DNA of 64,000 bases, taken from Streptosporangium sandarakinum (lineage in GTDB: Bacteria; Actinomycetota; Actinomycetes; Streptosporangiales; Streptosporangiaceae). This document shows, in pieces, positions 49,813-58,805 of the stretch. Numbering within the stretch: position 1 is the stretch's first letter; the number at the start of each line of letters is the position of its first letter. Where the stretch lies: positions 1,922,001 through 1,986,000 of the forward strand of contig NZ_JACCCO010000001.1 in the NCBI RefSeq assembly GCF_013409935.1. Reading direction: 5' to 3'. The translations under genes were made by a program, and so were the position numbers. Below the pieces are notes generated by a model. The model saw only the letters and a list, made by a program, of their open reading frames with translations. It made no database searches and was not told the DNA's origin.

Positions 49813-51646
49813 TGACCGACGACAGCAGGCCGAGCTGCATCACCTTCCTGGCGGCGGCCAGTTCCTTGCGGGCCGCCGCCAGCTCCTTGCGCAGCCCCCC
49901 GACCTCGCGCCGCAGCTCGACGGCGTTCCTGCGCCAGCGGCCCGACTCCTCCTTCCACCGGGCCACCTCGCCGCGGAGCCGTTCGGCCTCCTTGGCGAGG
50001 CGGTCGGCCTCGGCCCGCGCCTCGGTCCGGTCCCGGTAGGCGCTCCGGCGTCCGGTGATCTGCCGCGGTCCCGCGGTGAACCCGTGGGTCTCGCCGTCCA
50101 CCCAGAGGACCCCGAAGACGTCGTCCACGGCGTCGTCGAGGTCCTCGCCCTCGCCGGCGACGATCGCGGCGCGGGCGAACGCGGCGGTGCGCTCCAGCCG
50201 GGCCGTCACCAGCCCCGCGTCCCCGGCGTCCCCCTCATTCGCCGCGCCCCCGGCATCCCCGGTGTCCCCGGCCTTCTCCGCGCCCTCGGCGCCGTCCGCG
50301 TTCCCCGGGTCCTCGGCGTCCTCGGCGTTTCCGGGAGTCCCGGCGTTCCCGGCCTCCTCGGCCAGCAGCACGGAGACCAGGCCGTACTCGCCCTCGACGG
50401 CCAGGTCGAGCAGGCGCGCCAGGGTGTCCTCGCCCGGCGTCCAGCCCGCGGGCAGCCGCAGCCGGTACGGCGCCGCCGTCACCGAACCCCGCTCCCCCTC
50501 CGGCCTCCGTTCCCCCGCCGCCTCCCCCGGGTACGGCACGGTCACGCGGGCCGCCCCGGGGGCGGCGAGGGCGAAGCGAACCCGTCCCTCGTGGGCGTAG
50601 TGGCCGCGGACCAGCGCCGTTTCCAGGTCCGGGTTCCGCAGCGGCGCGCGGCCCTCGGCGGCGACGCGGTCCCAGGGCCCGACGACGGTGACCGCGACGT
50701 CGGGGAGGGTGCCGGCGAGGACGGCGTCGACCGTGGCGCGGACCTCGTCGTAGCCCGCCCGCCCGCCGGCCTCGACGACCACCTCCAGGTAGGGCACCTT
50801 CCACTGCCGCGCCGGGTGGGAGCGCAGCCAGCGGTAGGACGGGATCCGGTCGGCCACGAACGCGTGGCTGACCCGGTCGATCGGCGCCTTGCCGCGCATC
50901 CGCATGGTGGGGCCGAGGTGGAAGGCCCGGGACAGCGGCTCGGGCACGAAGACCGCGCCCGCCTGGGCGAGCCGGTAGCCCATCTCGGTGTCCTGGCCGA
51001 GGATGAGGTCGGTGTCCATCGGCCCGGCCGCCGTGAGCAGCGCGGCGCCGACCGAGGTGGCGCCGCCCACGTGCAGGCTGAACGCGCGGTGCGGGTTGTC
51101 GGTGAGGCCGCCGGTGCGCTCGATCAGGTCCACCAGCCAGGCGTGCGGCTCGGCGGGCTCGAACAGCTCCGCCAGGTCGCCGGCGGCGGCCACCGCCTCC
51201 GGCGCGGGCAGTTCCGCGGGGGTGAAGCGCAGGTAGCCGGTCACCACGAGGTACGGCGCCGCGTGGTGCCAGCGCATGTGCGCCTCGATCGACCGGCGGT
51301 CGAGGACCACGTCGGAGTCGAGCCAGTGGATCACGTCGCCGGTGGCGGCCGCGAGCCCGGCGTTGCGGGCGTGCGCCCGGCCCGGGACCGGGCAGGTGAT
51401 CAGCCTCGTGCCCGGCGGCCGGAGCGCGGGCAGGCGCAGCGGTGGGTCGCTCCCGTTGTCCACCACGATGACCTCGGTCAGCTCGGCGGGGTAGCTCTGT
51501 CCGGCCAGCCCCGCGAGCACCAGGTCGAGCTTGTCCTGGCCGCCGTAGGCGGGCACGACCACGCTGACCCGCAGCGAGGGCGTCCAGGCGCCGAGCTCGG
51601 GCGGGGTGAGGACGCGGTGGTCGTTGCCGGGGATCCGTGCTGTCAT
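49787..51646 (-). CDS. Family 2 glycosyltransferase with C-terminal coiled coil
   Basis: This 619-residue protein has a GT-A domain with [32 protein letters not shown], and DxD-type HWLDSDVVLDRRS (110-112), followed by GQDTEMGYRLAQAG. A second domain, an acidic Gly/Ala/Asp linker (AEDAEDPGNADGAEGAEKAG), and a long Glu/Arg coiled coil (EADRLAKEAERLRGEVARWK) follow, ending in basic RRAITRRR. It is the inverted paralog of the protein at 45643-47424 in the N-terminal half. The ATG overlaps the upstream gene's stop (TGATG), so the two are coupled. Confidence 0.86.
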   Translation of the reverse strand: MTARIPGNDHRVLTPPELGAWTPSLRVSVVVPAYGGQDKLDLVLAGLAGQSYPAELTEVIVVDNGSDPPLRLPALRPPGTRLITCPVPGRAHARNAGLAAATGDVIHWLDSDVVLDRRSIEAHMRWHHAAPYLVVTGYLRFTPAELPAPEAVAAAGDLAELFEPAEPHAWLVDLIERTGGLTDNPHRAFSLHVGGATSVGAALLTAAGPMDTDLILGQDTEMGYRLAQAGAVFVPEPLSRAFHLGPTMRMRGKAPIDRVSHAFVADRIPSYRWLRSHPARQWKVPYLEVVVEAGGRAGYDEVRATVDAVLAGTLPDVAVTVVGPWDRVAAEGRAPLRNPDLETALVRGHYAHEGRVRFALAAPGAARVTVPYPGEAAGERRPEGERGSVTAAPYRLRLPAGWTPGEDTLARLLDLAVEGEYGLVSVLLAEEAGNAGTPGNAEDAEDPGNADGAEGAEKAGDTGDAGGAANEGDAGDAGLVTARLERTAAFARAAIVAGEGEDLDDAVDDVFGVLWVDGETHGFTAGPRQITGRRSAYRDRTEARAEADRLAKEAERLRGEVARWKEESGRWRRNAVELRREVGGLRKELAAARKELAAARKVMQLGLLSSVRRAITRRR

Positions 51647-52875
51647 CACGCTTCCAGAAGCAGGCTCGGGCGGAAGCCGCGCCACTGGTTGGACGCGACG
51701 CGCAGGAAGTGGGCGAGCGGGAGCCGCCAGGTGTGCTGGGCCCGTACCGAACGCCGCAGCACGTAGCCGAGGCCGTGGGTGCGGTAGACGCGCGCCCCGG
51801 CGGCGTGGGCGGCCTTGAGGAAGGCCGCGTCCACCCCGCTCGGCAGGGCGGGGAAGCCGCCGGTCTCGGTGAACCGGTCCCGGGCGAGCAGGATCGTGCC
51901 GCCGGCCACGTGGTCGGACCAGATCTCGCCGGTGTAGTCGGTGCGGCGGACGGTGGCGTCCAGCGGCTCCAGGTAGAAGAACTCGGCGGCGGTGCCCACG
52001 ATGTCGGCGCCGGAGTAGGACCGCGCCATGAGCAGGTCGGCCAGGTGCTCGGGCCCGTACCAGTCGTCGTCGTCCCACTTGGCGATGTAGTCGCCGCCGG
52101 CCCGCAGGGCGGCCGTGTTGAGCGCCGTCCCGAAGGGGACGTCGGCGGCGACCTCGACGACCGTCACCGGAACCTCGCAGGCGGTCAGGGCCCGCCGTAC
52201 CGCCTCGTGGCCGGCCGGGACGCCGTGCAGGGCGAGCAGGACCTCGACCTCCACCCCCCGCTGGCGGGCGATCTGGGTGAGCGCCTGGCCGAGGTGGTGC
52301 GGCCGCATGCTGGACATCACGACGCTGACCTTCGGCGCGGCGCCCGCCGCGGCCCCGGCCCCGGCGCGGGCTCCGGTGGCTCCCGCCGTCCCGGCGGCCG
52401 GGCCGCGCAGCGCGTGGCGGCGCAGCCGCACGCTGTGCTCCTCGCGGCGCAGCGCGGTCACCGAACGGGGCCCGCCGGTGTCGTCCGCGGGTGCCCAGGC
52501 GGCGAGCAGGCGGGCCAGGCCGGGCTCGACCCAGACCGGCGAGGCGGCGGCGTGCAGCGGCACCCCGGCGGCGGCCAGCCCGGTGACCGTGCCGGCCGGC
52601 ACCGGTTCGGCGGGCCACCGTACGGCCAGGCCCCGCAACGGCCGCAGGCGGGCGGCCTCGGCGGCGCTCGGACGCTCGCCGAGCGGTTCGCCGTCGGCGG
52701 CCCAGTTCCGGCCGTCCCACACCAGTTCGGCCACCGGTCCGTCGGCGGCTCGTTTGAACCCCTCGGGGGTCGCGGGACCGGTCTCAGCGGGACCGGCCTC
52801 GGCGGGATCCGTCTCAGCGGTGTCCGGGACGGGGGACTCGGGGGCGTCCGGGGAGGGGGAAGGCTGAACGGGCAC
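51646..52875 (-). CDS. Family 2 glycosyltransferase
   Basis: This 409-residue protein has a 180-residue Pro/Ala-rich N-terminal half of unknown function (VWDGRNWAADGEPLGERPS), then a GT-A domain. The domain has KVSVVMSSMRPHHLGQAL, a strong DxD cluster KWDDDDWYGPEHLADL (268-271), FFYLEPLDATVRRTDY, and GGTILLARDRF. The GTG at 52875 has no ribosome site but a TATCCT box 6 nt upstream. It is coupled to the coiled-coil glycosyltransferase that follows. Confidence 0.85.
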   Translation of the reverse strand: MPVQPSPSPDAPESPVPDTAETDPAEAGPAETGPATPEGFKRAADGPVAELVWDGRNWAADGEPLGERPSAAEAARLRPLRGLAVRWPAEPVPAGTVTGLAAAGVPLHAAASPVWVEPGLARLLAAWAPADDTGGPRSVTALRREEHSVRLRRHALRGPAAGTAGATGARAGAGAAAGAAPKVSVVMSSMRPHHLGQALTQIARQRGVEVEVLLALHGVPAGHEAVRRALTACEVPVTVVEVAADVPFGTALNTAALRAGGDYIAKWDDDDWYGPEHLADLLMARSYSGADIVGTAAEFFYLEPLDATVRRTDYTGEIWSDHVAGGTILLARDRFTETGGFPALPSGVDAAFLKAAHAAGARVYRTHGLGYVLRRSVRAQHTWRLPLAHFLRVASNQWRGFRPSLLLEA

Positions 52876-52881
52876 CAGCGA

Positions 52882-52887
52882 AGGATA
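52882..52887 (-). promoter_or_regulatory. -10 box of leaderless glycosyltransferase transcript
   Basis: TATCCT, 6 nt before the GTG at 52875, no Shine-Dalgarno. Confidence 0.45.
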
Positions 52888-53013
52888 GCGAGGATGAAAG
52901 GCTATTTTTCACGAAATGTCCTATCCGGCCCGTGCGCCGGAGGCCGGGCGGAGCGTCGATGACATCGACGAAGCCGAGCCGGAATCCGGCCCGCGTGCCG
53001 GAGGCCGGGCAGG

Positions 53014-54018
53014 TCACTCTCCGCGCGGCAGCGGGCGGTAGCGTGCGCCGACCGCCTCCCCCAGCGGCAGGACGACCGTGCCGTGCGACTCGCGGGTCGC
53101 CAGCCAGCCGAGGAAGTCCTCCAGCAGCTTCGGCGACGCCGAGTAGTCGCCGCAGCCCTCGCAGACCCGGTGGAAGACCAGCGGCAGGACCCCTCCGCTC
53201 TTCTCGGCGTCGAAGACCTGCTGCTTCAGGCGCCGCAGCGGCGTGTCCGGGCCCACCGAGCTCGCCGTGCGGATCGCGTGCCGGTCCCTGGGAGGCAGGG
53301 TATCCGCCGCCGGACAGGCCGGGCAGGAGAACTCGCGGAGCCCGCCGACGTCGCGGGCCGCGTCGTAGCCGCACCGGCGGGCCGCGGCCTCGGCGCGGGC
53401 GTCCACCGAGCCGAAGGGGTAGGCGAGCGTGGCGGGCCGGTATCCCCAGGCCACCAGCTTCCTGCGGTCGTCGCAGATCTGGGCGCGCTGCTCGGCGGCG
53501 GACAGCTCGGGCAGGCGGAGATGGGTCAGTGTGTGACCGCCGATCTCGTGGCCCGCCCGGGCGATCGCGGCGAGCCCGCGGCGGGTCAGCTTGCGCTCGC
53601 GCCCGACCGTGCCGGTGTTGACGTAGAAGGTGCCGCGCATGCCGTGCCGCTCCAGCGTGCGGGCGACGGCCGGGTGGGTGGCGTCGCCGTCGTCGAAGGT
53701 CAGCGAGACGATCGCCCCGGCCCGCTTCGGCGCCCGGGTCCCGGCCGCTCCCGCCGCGCGGGCCCCGTCGGCCTCCGCGCCGCCCCCTCCCGCCGTACGG
53801 TGCCCGGCGGCCCCGGGACCCCCCTGGCCGTCCGCCCGGGCCGCCACGCCAGGAAGCGTCCCCGGGAGCATCGCGGGAAGCGCCGTCAGGAACGCCGTCA
53901 GAAGCGCCGTCAGAAGCACGACCGGAAGCGTCGTCAGGACGGCCGCCGTCGCCGGCGGCCGCGTCCGGCGGACGGTCCTGTCGGTGGACACGACCCTGCG
54001 GGCGGCGGAGGGGAGCAT
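53014..54018 (-). CDS. Polysaccharide deacetylase (NodB domain), membrane-anchored or secreted
   Basis: This 334-residue protein has an N-terminal basic then hydrophobic segment (VLTTLPVVLLTALLTAFLTA), a low-complexity linker to about 95, then the NodB fold. The fold has SLTFDDGDATH (Asp109-Asp110), GGHTLTHLRL with the metal histidines, LAYPFGSVD, and a LPLVFHRVCEGC end. It removes N-acetyl groups from surface or wall glycans outside the membrane. TACCGT lies 7 nt before the ATG at 54018, favouring a leaderless start over the GTG codons at 54024 and 54027. Confidence 0.88.
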   Translation of the reverse strand: MLPSAARRVVSTDRTVRRTRPPATAAVLTTLPVVLLTALLTAFLTALPAMLPGTLPGVAARADGQGGPGAAGHRTAGGGGAEADGARAAGAAGTRAPKRAGAIVSLTFDDGDATHPAVARTLERHGMRGTFYVNTGTVGRERKLTRRGLAAIARAGHEIGGHTLTHLRLPELSAAEQRAQICDDRRKLVAWGYRPATLAYPFGSVDARAEAAARRCGYDAARDVGGLREFSCPACPAADTLPPRDRHAIRTASSVGPDTPLRRLKQQVFDAEKSGGVLPLVFHRVCEGCGDYSASPKLLEDFLGWLATRESHGTVVLPLGEAVGARYRPLPRGE

Positions 54019-54025
54019 GCGCACC

Positions 54026-54031
54026 ACGGTA
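54026..54031 (-). promoter_or_regulatory. -10 box of leaderless deacetylase transcript
   Basis: TACCGT, 7 nt before the ATG at 54018. Confidence 0.45.
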
Positions 54032-54194
54032 CAAGCCGGTGATCACCGATGCACGGGATGTCACCGAACCGTCCCGGCGGAACCGCCGGGACGGCCCCGG
54101 ACCTTGGCCCCGAACTCCGGCGGCGGACCGCCCGGGCCGCCGCGCAGGCCGGATCAGGCCCGGGTCGCGAGAACGGGGCGCCCGTCGCGGGAAC

Positions 54195-54237
54195 GGCCCG
54201 CCCCGGGAACCCCTGACGCGGGGCCCCGGGGCGGGCC
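54195..54237 (-). terminator. Terminator of hom
   Basis: A 13-bp stem GGCCCGCCCCGGG spans a 17-nt loop and begins 14 nt past the hom stop. Confidence 0.65.
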
Positions 54238-54251
54238 GGCCTCGCGGCGGA

Positions 54252-55544
54252 TCAGGCGATGTCCTCGCCCTCGACGCGCATGACGCTCACCACGTCGCGG
54301 ACGATGTCCATCTCGCGCAGCCCCTGGATGGTGGCCGAGAGGGCGGCGTCGTCGGCCCGGTGGGTGACCAGGACGAGCTGGGCGTCGTCGCCGTGCCCCT
54401 CCTGGCGGACGGTCTGGATGGAGACGTCCTGCCTGGCGAACATGTCGGCCACCCGGGCGAGCACGCCCGGCTTGTCGGCGACGTCCAGGGAGACGTGGTA
54501 GCGCGTGACGGTCTCGCCCATCGGGTGCACCGCCAGGTCGGCGTAGGTGGACTCCTCCGGGCCGCGGGTGCCGGCCAGGTGGTTGCGCGCCACGGCCACG
54601 ATGTCGCCCAGCACGGCGCTCGCCGTCGGGGCGCCGCCGGCGCCCGCGCCGTAGAACATGAGCCGACCGGCCGACTCCGCCTCCACGAAGACCGCGTTGT
54701 ACGCCTCGCGGACCCCGGCCAGCGGGTGCGACCTGGGGATCATGGCCGGGTGGACCCGTACGCCGAAGGAGCGGCCGTCGTCGGAGCGGGCGCAGATCGC
54801 CAGCAGCTTGATGACGCATCCCATCGCCCTGGCGCCGGCCACGTCGGCCGCGGTGACCTCGGTGATGCCCTCGCGGTGGACGTCCGCGGCCGTCACGCGG
54901 CTGTGGAAGGCGATCTTCGCGAGGATCGCGGCCTTGGCGGCGGCGTCGAAGCCCTCGACGTCGGCGGTGGGGTCGGCCTCGGCGTACCCCAGGGCCTGGG
55001 CCTCCTCCAGCGCGTCGGAGAACGACGCCCCGGTGGAGTCCATCTTGTCGAGGATGTAGTTGGTGGTGCCGTTGACGATGCCCATCACCCGGTGGACGCG
55101 GTCGCCCGCCAGCGACTCGCGCAGCGGGCGGATCAGCGGGATGGCCCCGGCGACGGCCGCCTCGAAGTAGAGGTCGGCGCCGTTGGCCCGGGCCGCGGCG
55201 TGGACGGTCGCGCCGTCCTCGGCGAGCAGCGCCTTGTTGGCCGTGACGACCGACTTGCCGCCTTTCATGGCCGCCAGGATCAGGGACCTGGCCGGCTCGA
55301 TGCCGCCGATCACCTCGACGACGATGTCGACGTCGTCCCGGGCGACCAGCGCCTCGGCATCGGTGGTCAGCAGGGCCGGGTCCACGTCGGTATCGCGCCT
55401 GCGGCCCGGCCGCCGCACGGCCACCCCGGCGAGCTCCAGCGGGGCCCCGACGCGCGCCGCGAGGTCGTCGGCCTGCTCTCGCATCAGCCGGATCACCTGG
55501 GAGCCGACGACGCCGCACCCGAGGAGGGCTACTTTCAGAGCCAC
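54252..55544 (-). CDS. hom: Homoserine dehydrogenase
   Basis: This 430-residue enzyme reduces aspartate semialdehyde to homoserine. It has the NAD(P) fold KVALLGCGVVGSQV, catalytic-domain motifs NGTTNYILDKMD and LEEAQALGYAEADPTADVEGFDAAAK, and a C-terminal ACT domain (YHVSLDVADKPGVLARVADM) for threonine feedback. It is 34 nt downstream of lysA and probably cotranscribed. In related genomes thrC follows directly; here accessory genes intervene. Confidence 0.96.
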   Translation of the reverse strand: MALKVALLGCGVVGSQVIRLMREQADDLAARVGAPLELAGVAVRRPGRRRDTDVDPALLTTDAEALVARDDVDIVVEVIGGIEPARSLILAAMKGGKSVVTANKALLAEDGATVHAAARANGADLYFEAAVAGAIPLIRPLRESLAGDRVHRVMGIVNGTTNYILDKMDSTGASFSDALEEAQALGYAEADPTADVEGFDAAAKAAILAKIAFHSRVTAADVHREGITEVTAADVAGARAMGCVIKLLAICARSDDGRSFGVRVHPAMIPRSHPLAGVREAYNAVFVEAESAGRLMFYGAGAGGAPTASAVLGDIVAVARNHLAGTRGPEESTYADLAVHPMGETVTRYHVSLDVADKPGVLARVADMFARQDVSIQTVRQEGHGDDAQLVLVTHRADDAALSATIQGLREMDIVRDVVSVMRVEGEDIA

Positions 55545-55578
55545 GCGCCCGCACCACCCTTCTCGCTCACGGCCGCCC

Positions 55579-56961
55579 TCACAGCTGGCCCCTCAGCAGG
55601 TCTTCCTCGGTCTCCCGGCGGACGATCACCCGGGACTCCCCGTCCTTGACCGCCACCACGGCGGGCTTGGGGAGGTAGTTGTAGTTGTTGGCCAGCGACC
55701 GGCAGTAGGCGCCGGTGCCGGCCACCGCGACCAGGTCGCCGGTGGCGAGGTCGGCCGGCAGCCACAGGTCGCGGACCACCATGTCGCCGCTCTCGCAGTG
55801 CTTGCCCACCAGGCGCGAGAGCATCGGCTCGGCGTCGCTCTCCCTGGAGGCCAGGCGCGCGGTGTACTCGGCACCGTACAGGGCCGTGCGGATGTTGTCG
55901 CTCATGCCGCCGTCGACGCTGACGTAGGTGCGCAGCCCCTCGACGTCCTTGATCGTGCCGACCTCGTAGAGCGTCACACCCGCGCGGCCGGCGATGCTGC
56001 GGCCCGGCTCGACGGTCAGCCGGGGCACCGGCAGGCCGGCGGACTCGGCCACCCTGGTGACGATCTCCCGCAGGCCGTCGGCGATCACCTTGACGTCGGG
56101 CGCGGTGTCGCCCTCGACGTAGGGGATGCCGTAGCCGCCGCCGAGGTCGAGCTCGGGCAGGACGACGCCGTGCTCCTCCTTGATCTGCACCAGGAGCGTG
56201 GCCAGCCGCCGCGCGGCGACCTCGAACCCGGCCGTGTCAGTGATCTGGGAGCCGATGTGGGAGTGCAGGCCGACGAGCTCCAGCTGGGGCAGGGCCAGGA
56301 CGCGGCGGGCCGCCTCGGCCGCGGCGCCGCTGCCGAGGGAGAAGCCGAACTTCTGGTCGTCGTGGGCGGTGGCGATGAACTCGTGGGTGTGCGCCTCCAC
56401 GCCCACGGTGACGCGGATCATCACCCGGGGGCGCCTGCCGTGCTTGTCGGCGAGGAAGCCCAGACGGGCGATCTCCTCGAAGGAGTCGGCCACGATGTGC
56501 CCGACACCGGCCTCGACGGCCCGCTCCAGCTCGGCGAGCGACTTGTTGTTGCCGTGCATCGTGATCCGCTCGGGCGGGAAGCCGACGCTCAGCGCGACGG
56601 CCAGCTCGCCGCCGCTGCACACGTCGAGGCCCAGCCCCTCCTGCATGACCCAGCGGGCCGTCTCACGGCACAGGAACGCCTTGCCGGCGTAGTGGACGTC
56701 GCCGTCGGCGTACGCCTCGCGGTAGTCGCGGCACCGGGAGCGGAAGTCCTCCTCGTCCACCACGTAGAGAGGCGTGCCGTGCTCGGCGACCAGGTCCCTG
56801 ACGTCGGCGCCGCCGATCGTGACGGCGCCGCCGTCACGGCCGGCCGTTCGCGGCCAGATGTGGGGATCGAGTCCGTTGAGGTCGGCGGGCGCGTGCGGAG
56901 GGCGCTCCTCGGGCAGCACCTCGGCGTGCCGGTCACCGGCGGGATGGGCGAATCGACTCAC
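55579..56961 (-). CDS. lysA: Diaminopimelate decarboxylase
   Basis: This 460-residue PLP enzyme makes lysine from meso-diaminopimelate. PLP-Lys is Lys94 in [10 protein letters not shown], with [16 protein letters not shown], the substrate motif CESGD, and [17 protein letters not shown]. The GTG at 56961 ([10 protein letters not shown]) matches usual homologs, and TAGCCT lies 7 nt upstream with no ribosome site. The longer frame from 57039 is not favoured. Confidence 0.95.
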   Translation of the reverse strand: MSRFAHPAGDRHAEVLPEERPPHAPADLNGLDPHIWPRTAGRDGGAVTIGGADVRDLVAEHGTPLYVVDEEDFRSRCRDYREAYADGDVHYAGKAFLCRETARWVMQEGLGLDVCSGGELAVALSVGFPPERITMHGNNKSLAELERAVEAGVGHIVADSFEEIARLGFLADKHGRRPRVMIRVTVGVEAHTHEFIATAHDDQKFGFSLGSGAAAEAARRVLALPQLELVGLHSHIGSQITDTAGFEVAARRLATLLVQIKEEHGVVLPELDLGGGYGIPYVEGDTAPDVKVIADGLREIVTRVAESAGLPVPRLTVEPGRSIAGRAGVTLYEVGTIKDVEGLRTYVSVDGGMSDNIRTALYGAEYTARLASRESDAEPMLSRLVGKHCESGDMVVRDLWLPADLATGDLVAVAGTGAYCRSLANNYNYLPKPAVVAVKDGESRVIVRRETEEDLLRGQL

Positions 56962-56968
56962 CCGATCG

Positions 56969-56974
56969 AGGCTA
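56969..56974 (-). promoter_or_regulatory. -10 box of leaderless lysA transcript
   Basis: TAGCCT, 7 nt before the GTG at 56961. Confidence 0.5.
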
Positions 56975-57183
56975 TCGGACCCGGCGGCGCCGATGAGACC
57001 GATGACCACCTGTCGAGACGACGTCCTCCCCAATGGCATGAATTTTTCACGCGTTTCACACCCGGGGCGCGATATTTTTACGTTCCTCCCGCCTCCGCCG
57101 CGAGGAGATCCGCGCCCCGGCCCCGCCCCGCCGGGAGACCGCGCCGGGGAGACCGTGCCGTCGCCCCGGCCGCCGGGAGGGTC

Positions 57184-57999
57184 TCAGGACACCTGCGTCG
57201 CCGGGACGCCCCAGGTGTTGCACGCCCCCACCGTGCCGGTGCGCTGCCCCCGGGCGATCCACGCGGCGCTGCTGGCGCCCGAGCCGTGCGACTGGCGGTA
57301 GCTCGCCGCCTGGCCGTCCGGGTCGCCGGCGTCGGCGGCGGCCATCCGGCGCTGCTCGCGCAGCAGGCGCGGCCCGACGACCCGCAGCGCCGCCGCGGCC
57401 AGGCAGTCGGCCTGCAGTTCGAGCCGCCGTGACCACGCCTCGTCGAAGGTCTCCGAGCCCCGCCTGTCGGCGATCCCGCTGACCTCCTGGACGTGGTGGG
57501 CGTACTCGTGGGCGAGGGTGAACATCATCGGGGCCGCCCGGCCTCCGCTCTGGACCAGCACGTTGACCACGCGTTCCCGCGGGCAGTAGATCCCGGCCCA
57601 GTCGTGGTCCTCCTTGCCGCACGCGGCGTCCGCGGGGACGCGCACCAGCCGCAGCTCGGCAGGGGGCGTGTAGTCGATGCCGGCCTCGGCGAGCGACGCC
57701 GCCCACATCCCGTCCAGGCAGCGGGCCAGGGCGCGCAGGGTCACGCCCGCCCGGGCGTCGGGATCGCGGGGCAGCCCGGCGCAGCGTCCGCCGACCGGCC
57801 GGGTGGCGGCGTAGAGGCGATGGGTGGCGGCGACCGACCGGGGCGAGCCGGGCGCGGTCCCGATGAGGCCCTGGAGGTCGCCGCGGAGGTAGACCGTCCC
57901 GCAGGCGATGATCGCGAAGGCCAGCGCCACCGGCAGGACGCGCCGGACCACCCCGGGCCGCCGCGGCTCCCCGGGCGACCAGTCCCGCGGACCGCTCAT
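57184..57999 (-). CDS. Putative neutral zinc metallopeptidase
   Basis: This 271-residue protein has a single N-terminal membrane anchor (VLPVALAFAIIACGTVYLRG), a linker, and a zinc peptidase domain. The domain has MMFTLAHEYAHHVQEVSGI, the HExxH motif, and ELQADCLAAAAL carrying the third ligand. Paired cysteines (CGKE, IYCPRERV, GACNTW) suggest an oxidised extracytoplasmic location. The family (YpfJ-like) has no assigned substrate. GGGAGGGG lies before the ATG at 57999. Confidence 0.85.
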   Translation of the reverse strand: MSGPRDWSPGEPRRPGVVRRVLPVALAFAIIACGTVYLRGDLQGLIGTAPGSPRSVAATHRLYAATRPVGGRCAGLPRDPDARAGVTLRALARCLDGMWAASLAEAGIDYTPPAELRLVRVPADAACGKEDHDWAGIYCPRERVVNVLVQSGGRAAPMMFTLAHEYAHHVQEVSGIADRRGSETFDEAWSRRLELQADCLAAAALRVVGPRLLREQRRMAAADAGDPDGQAASYRQSHGSGASSAAWIARGQRTGTVGACNTWGVPATQVS

Positions 58000-58058
58000 C
58001 GACCCCTCCCGTCCGCTCGCTCCGTAAAGGTTCCTCACGGACTGTCCGTGAGGGTCTA

Positions 58059-58727
58059 TCACAGGCCGGTCGGCGCTGTCTCGCCGAGTGCGGCCAGCCC
58101 CTCGGACAGCACGTCCCGTACGGCGCGGGCCAGCCGTACCCGGGCCGTGTGCAGCGGCGAGGGCGGCTCGTCGCCCGAGGGCAGGGCGGGGGCGCGCTCG
58201 AACGCGTCGTGGTAGGCCAGGGCGAGCTGCTCGGTGTAGGCGGCCCAGCCGGGGTCCCTGCTCACCCGCCTGCCGGGCAGCTCGGCGAGCGACCTGAGCA
58301 CGGCGCGGTCCCGGCGCCCGGTGAGCAGTCCGGGCCGGAAGTCCCCGGTCACGCCCAGCTCCGCGGCCCAGCGCTGCACGGCCGCCGCCCGCACGTGGGC
58401 GTACCGTACGGCGAAGCCGGGGTTGGCCCAGGTCCGCGGGAAGTCCGGCCAGGGGGACGGACCGGCGGCGGGGGCCACGGCCACCGCGGCGGCCGGGCCG
58501 ATCTCGGTGACCAGCTCCCCCGGCACGGCGACCTCGATCTCCAGGAACCCGCCGGGCCGTACCCGCACGTCCGCGATGCCGGGCAGGGCGCGCAGCCGCG
58601 CGGCCATCGCCTCCGGGTCCTCGCCGCGCCGCAGCGCGGCCGGGGAGACGTACGTCGCCGCCTCGGCCCAGGTGCCGCGCGGGATCGGCGGCAGGCCCAG
58701 GACCTCCGCGAGCCTGCCGGGCGTCAC
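58059..58727 (-). CDS. nrtL: ArgS-related anticodon-binding protein NrtL
   Basis: This 222-residue protein resembles the noncatalytic parts of arginyl-tRNA synthetase. The N-terminal segment GIADVRVRPGGFLEIEVAV is like the ArgS additional domain. The C-terminal DALR-type helical region (NPGFAVRYAHVRAAAVQRWA, LALAYHDAFERAPAL, TARVRLARAVRDVLSEGLAALG) follows. The synthetase HIGH/KMSKS catalytic core is absent, so it cannot charge tRNA. It occupies the place upstream of lysA where many actinobacteria have argS, as does streptomycete NrtL. Whether it still binds tRNA is unknown. Confidence 0.8.
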   Translation of the reverse strand: MTPGRLAEVLGLPPIPRGTWAEAATYVSPAALRRGEDPEAMAARLRALPGIADVRVRPGGFLEIEVAVPGELVTEIGPAAAVAVAPAAGPSPWPDFPRTWANPGFAVRYAHVRAAAVQRWAAELGVTGDFRPGLLTGRRDRAVLRSLAELPGRRVSRDPGWAAYTEQLALAYHDAFERAPALPSGDEPPSPLHTARVRLARAVRDVLSEGLAALGETAPTGL

Positions 58728-58805
58728 GGCCGGCCGCCCGGAAGCGCGCCGGCGGGCGGCGCCACGTCGGTGAACGCGCCGGTGAGCGGTGCCACGCCGC
58801 GCAGT

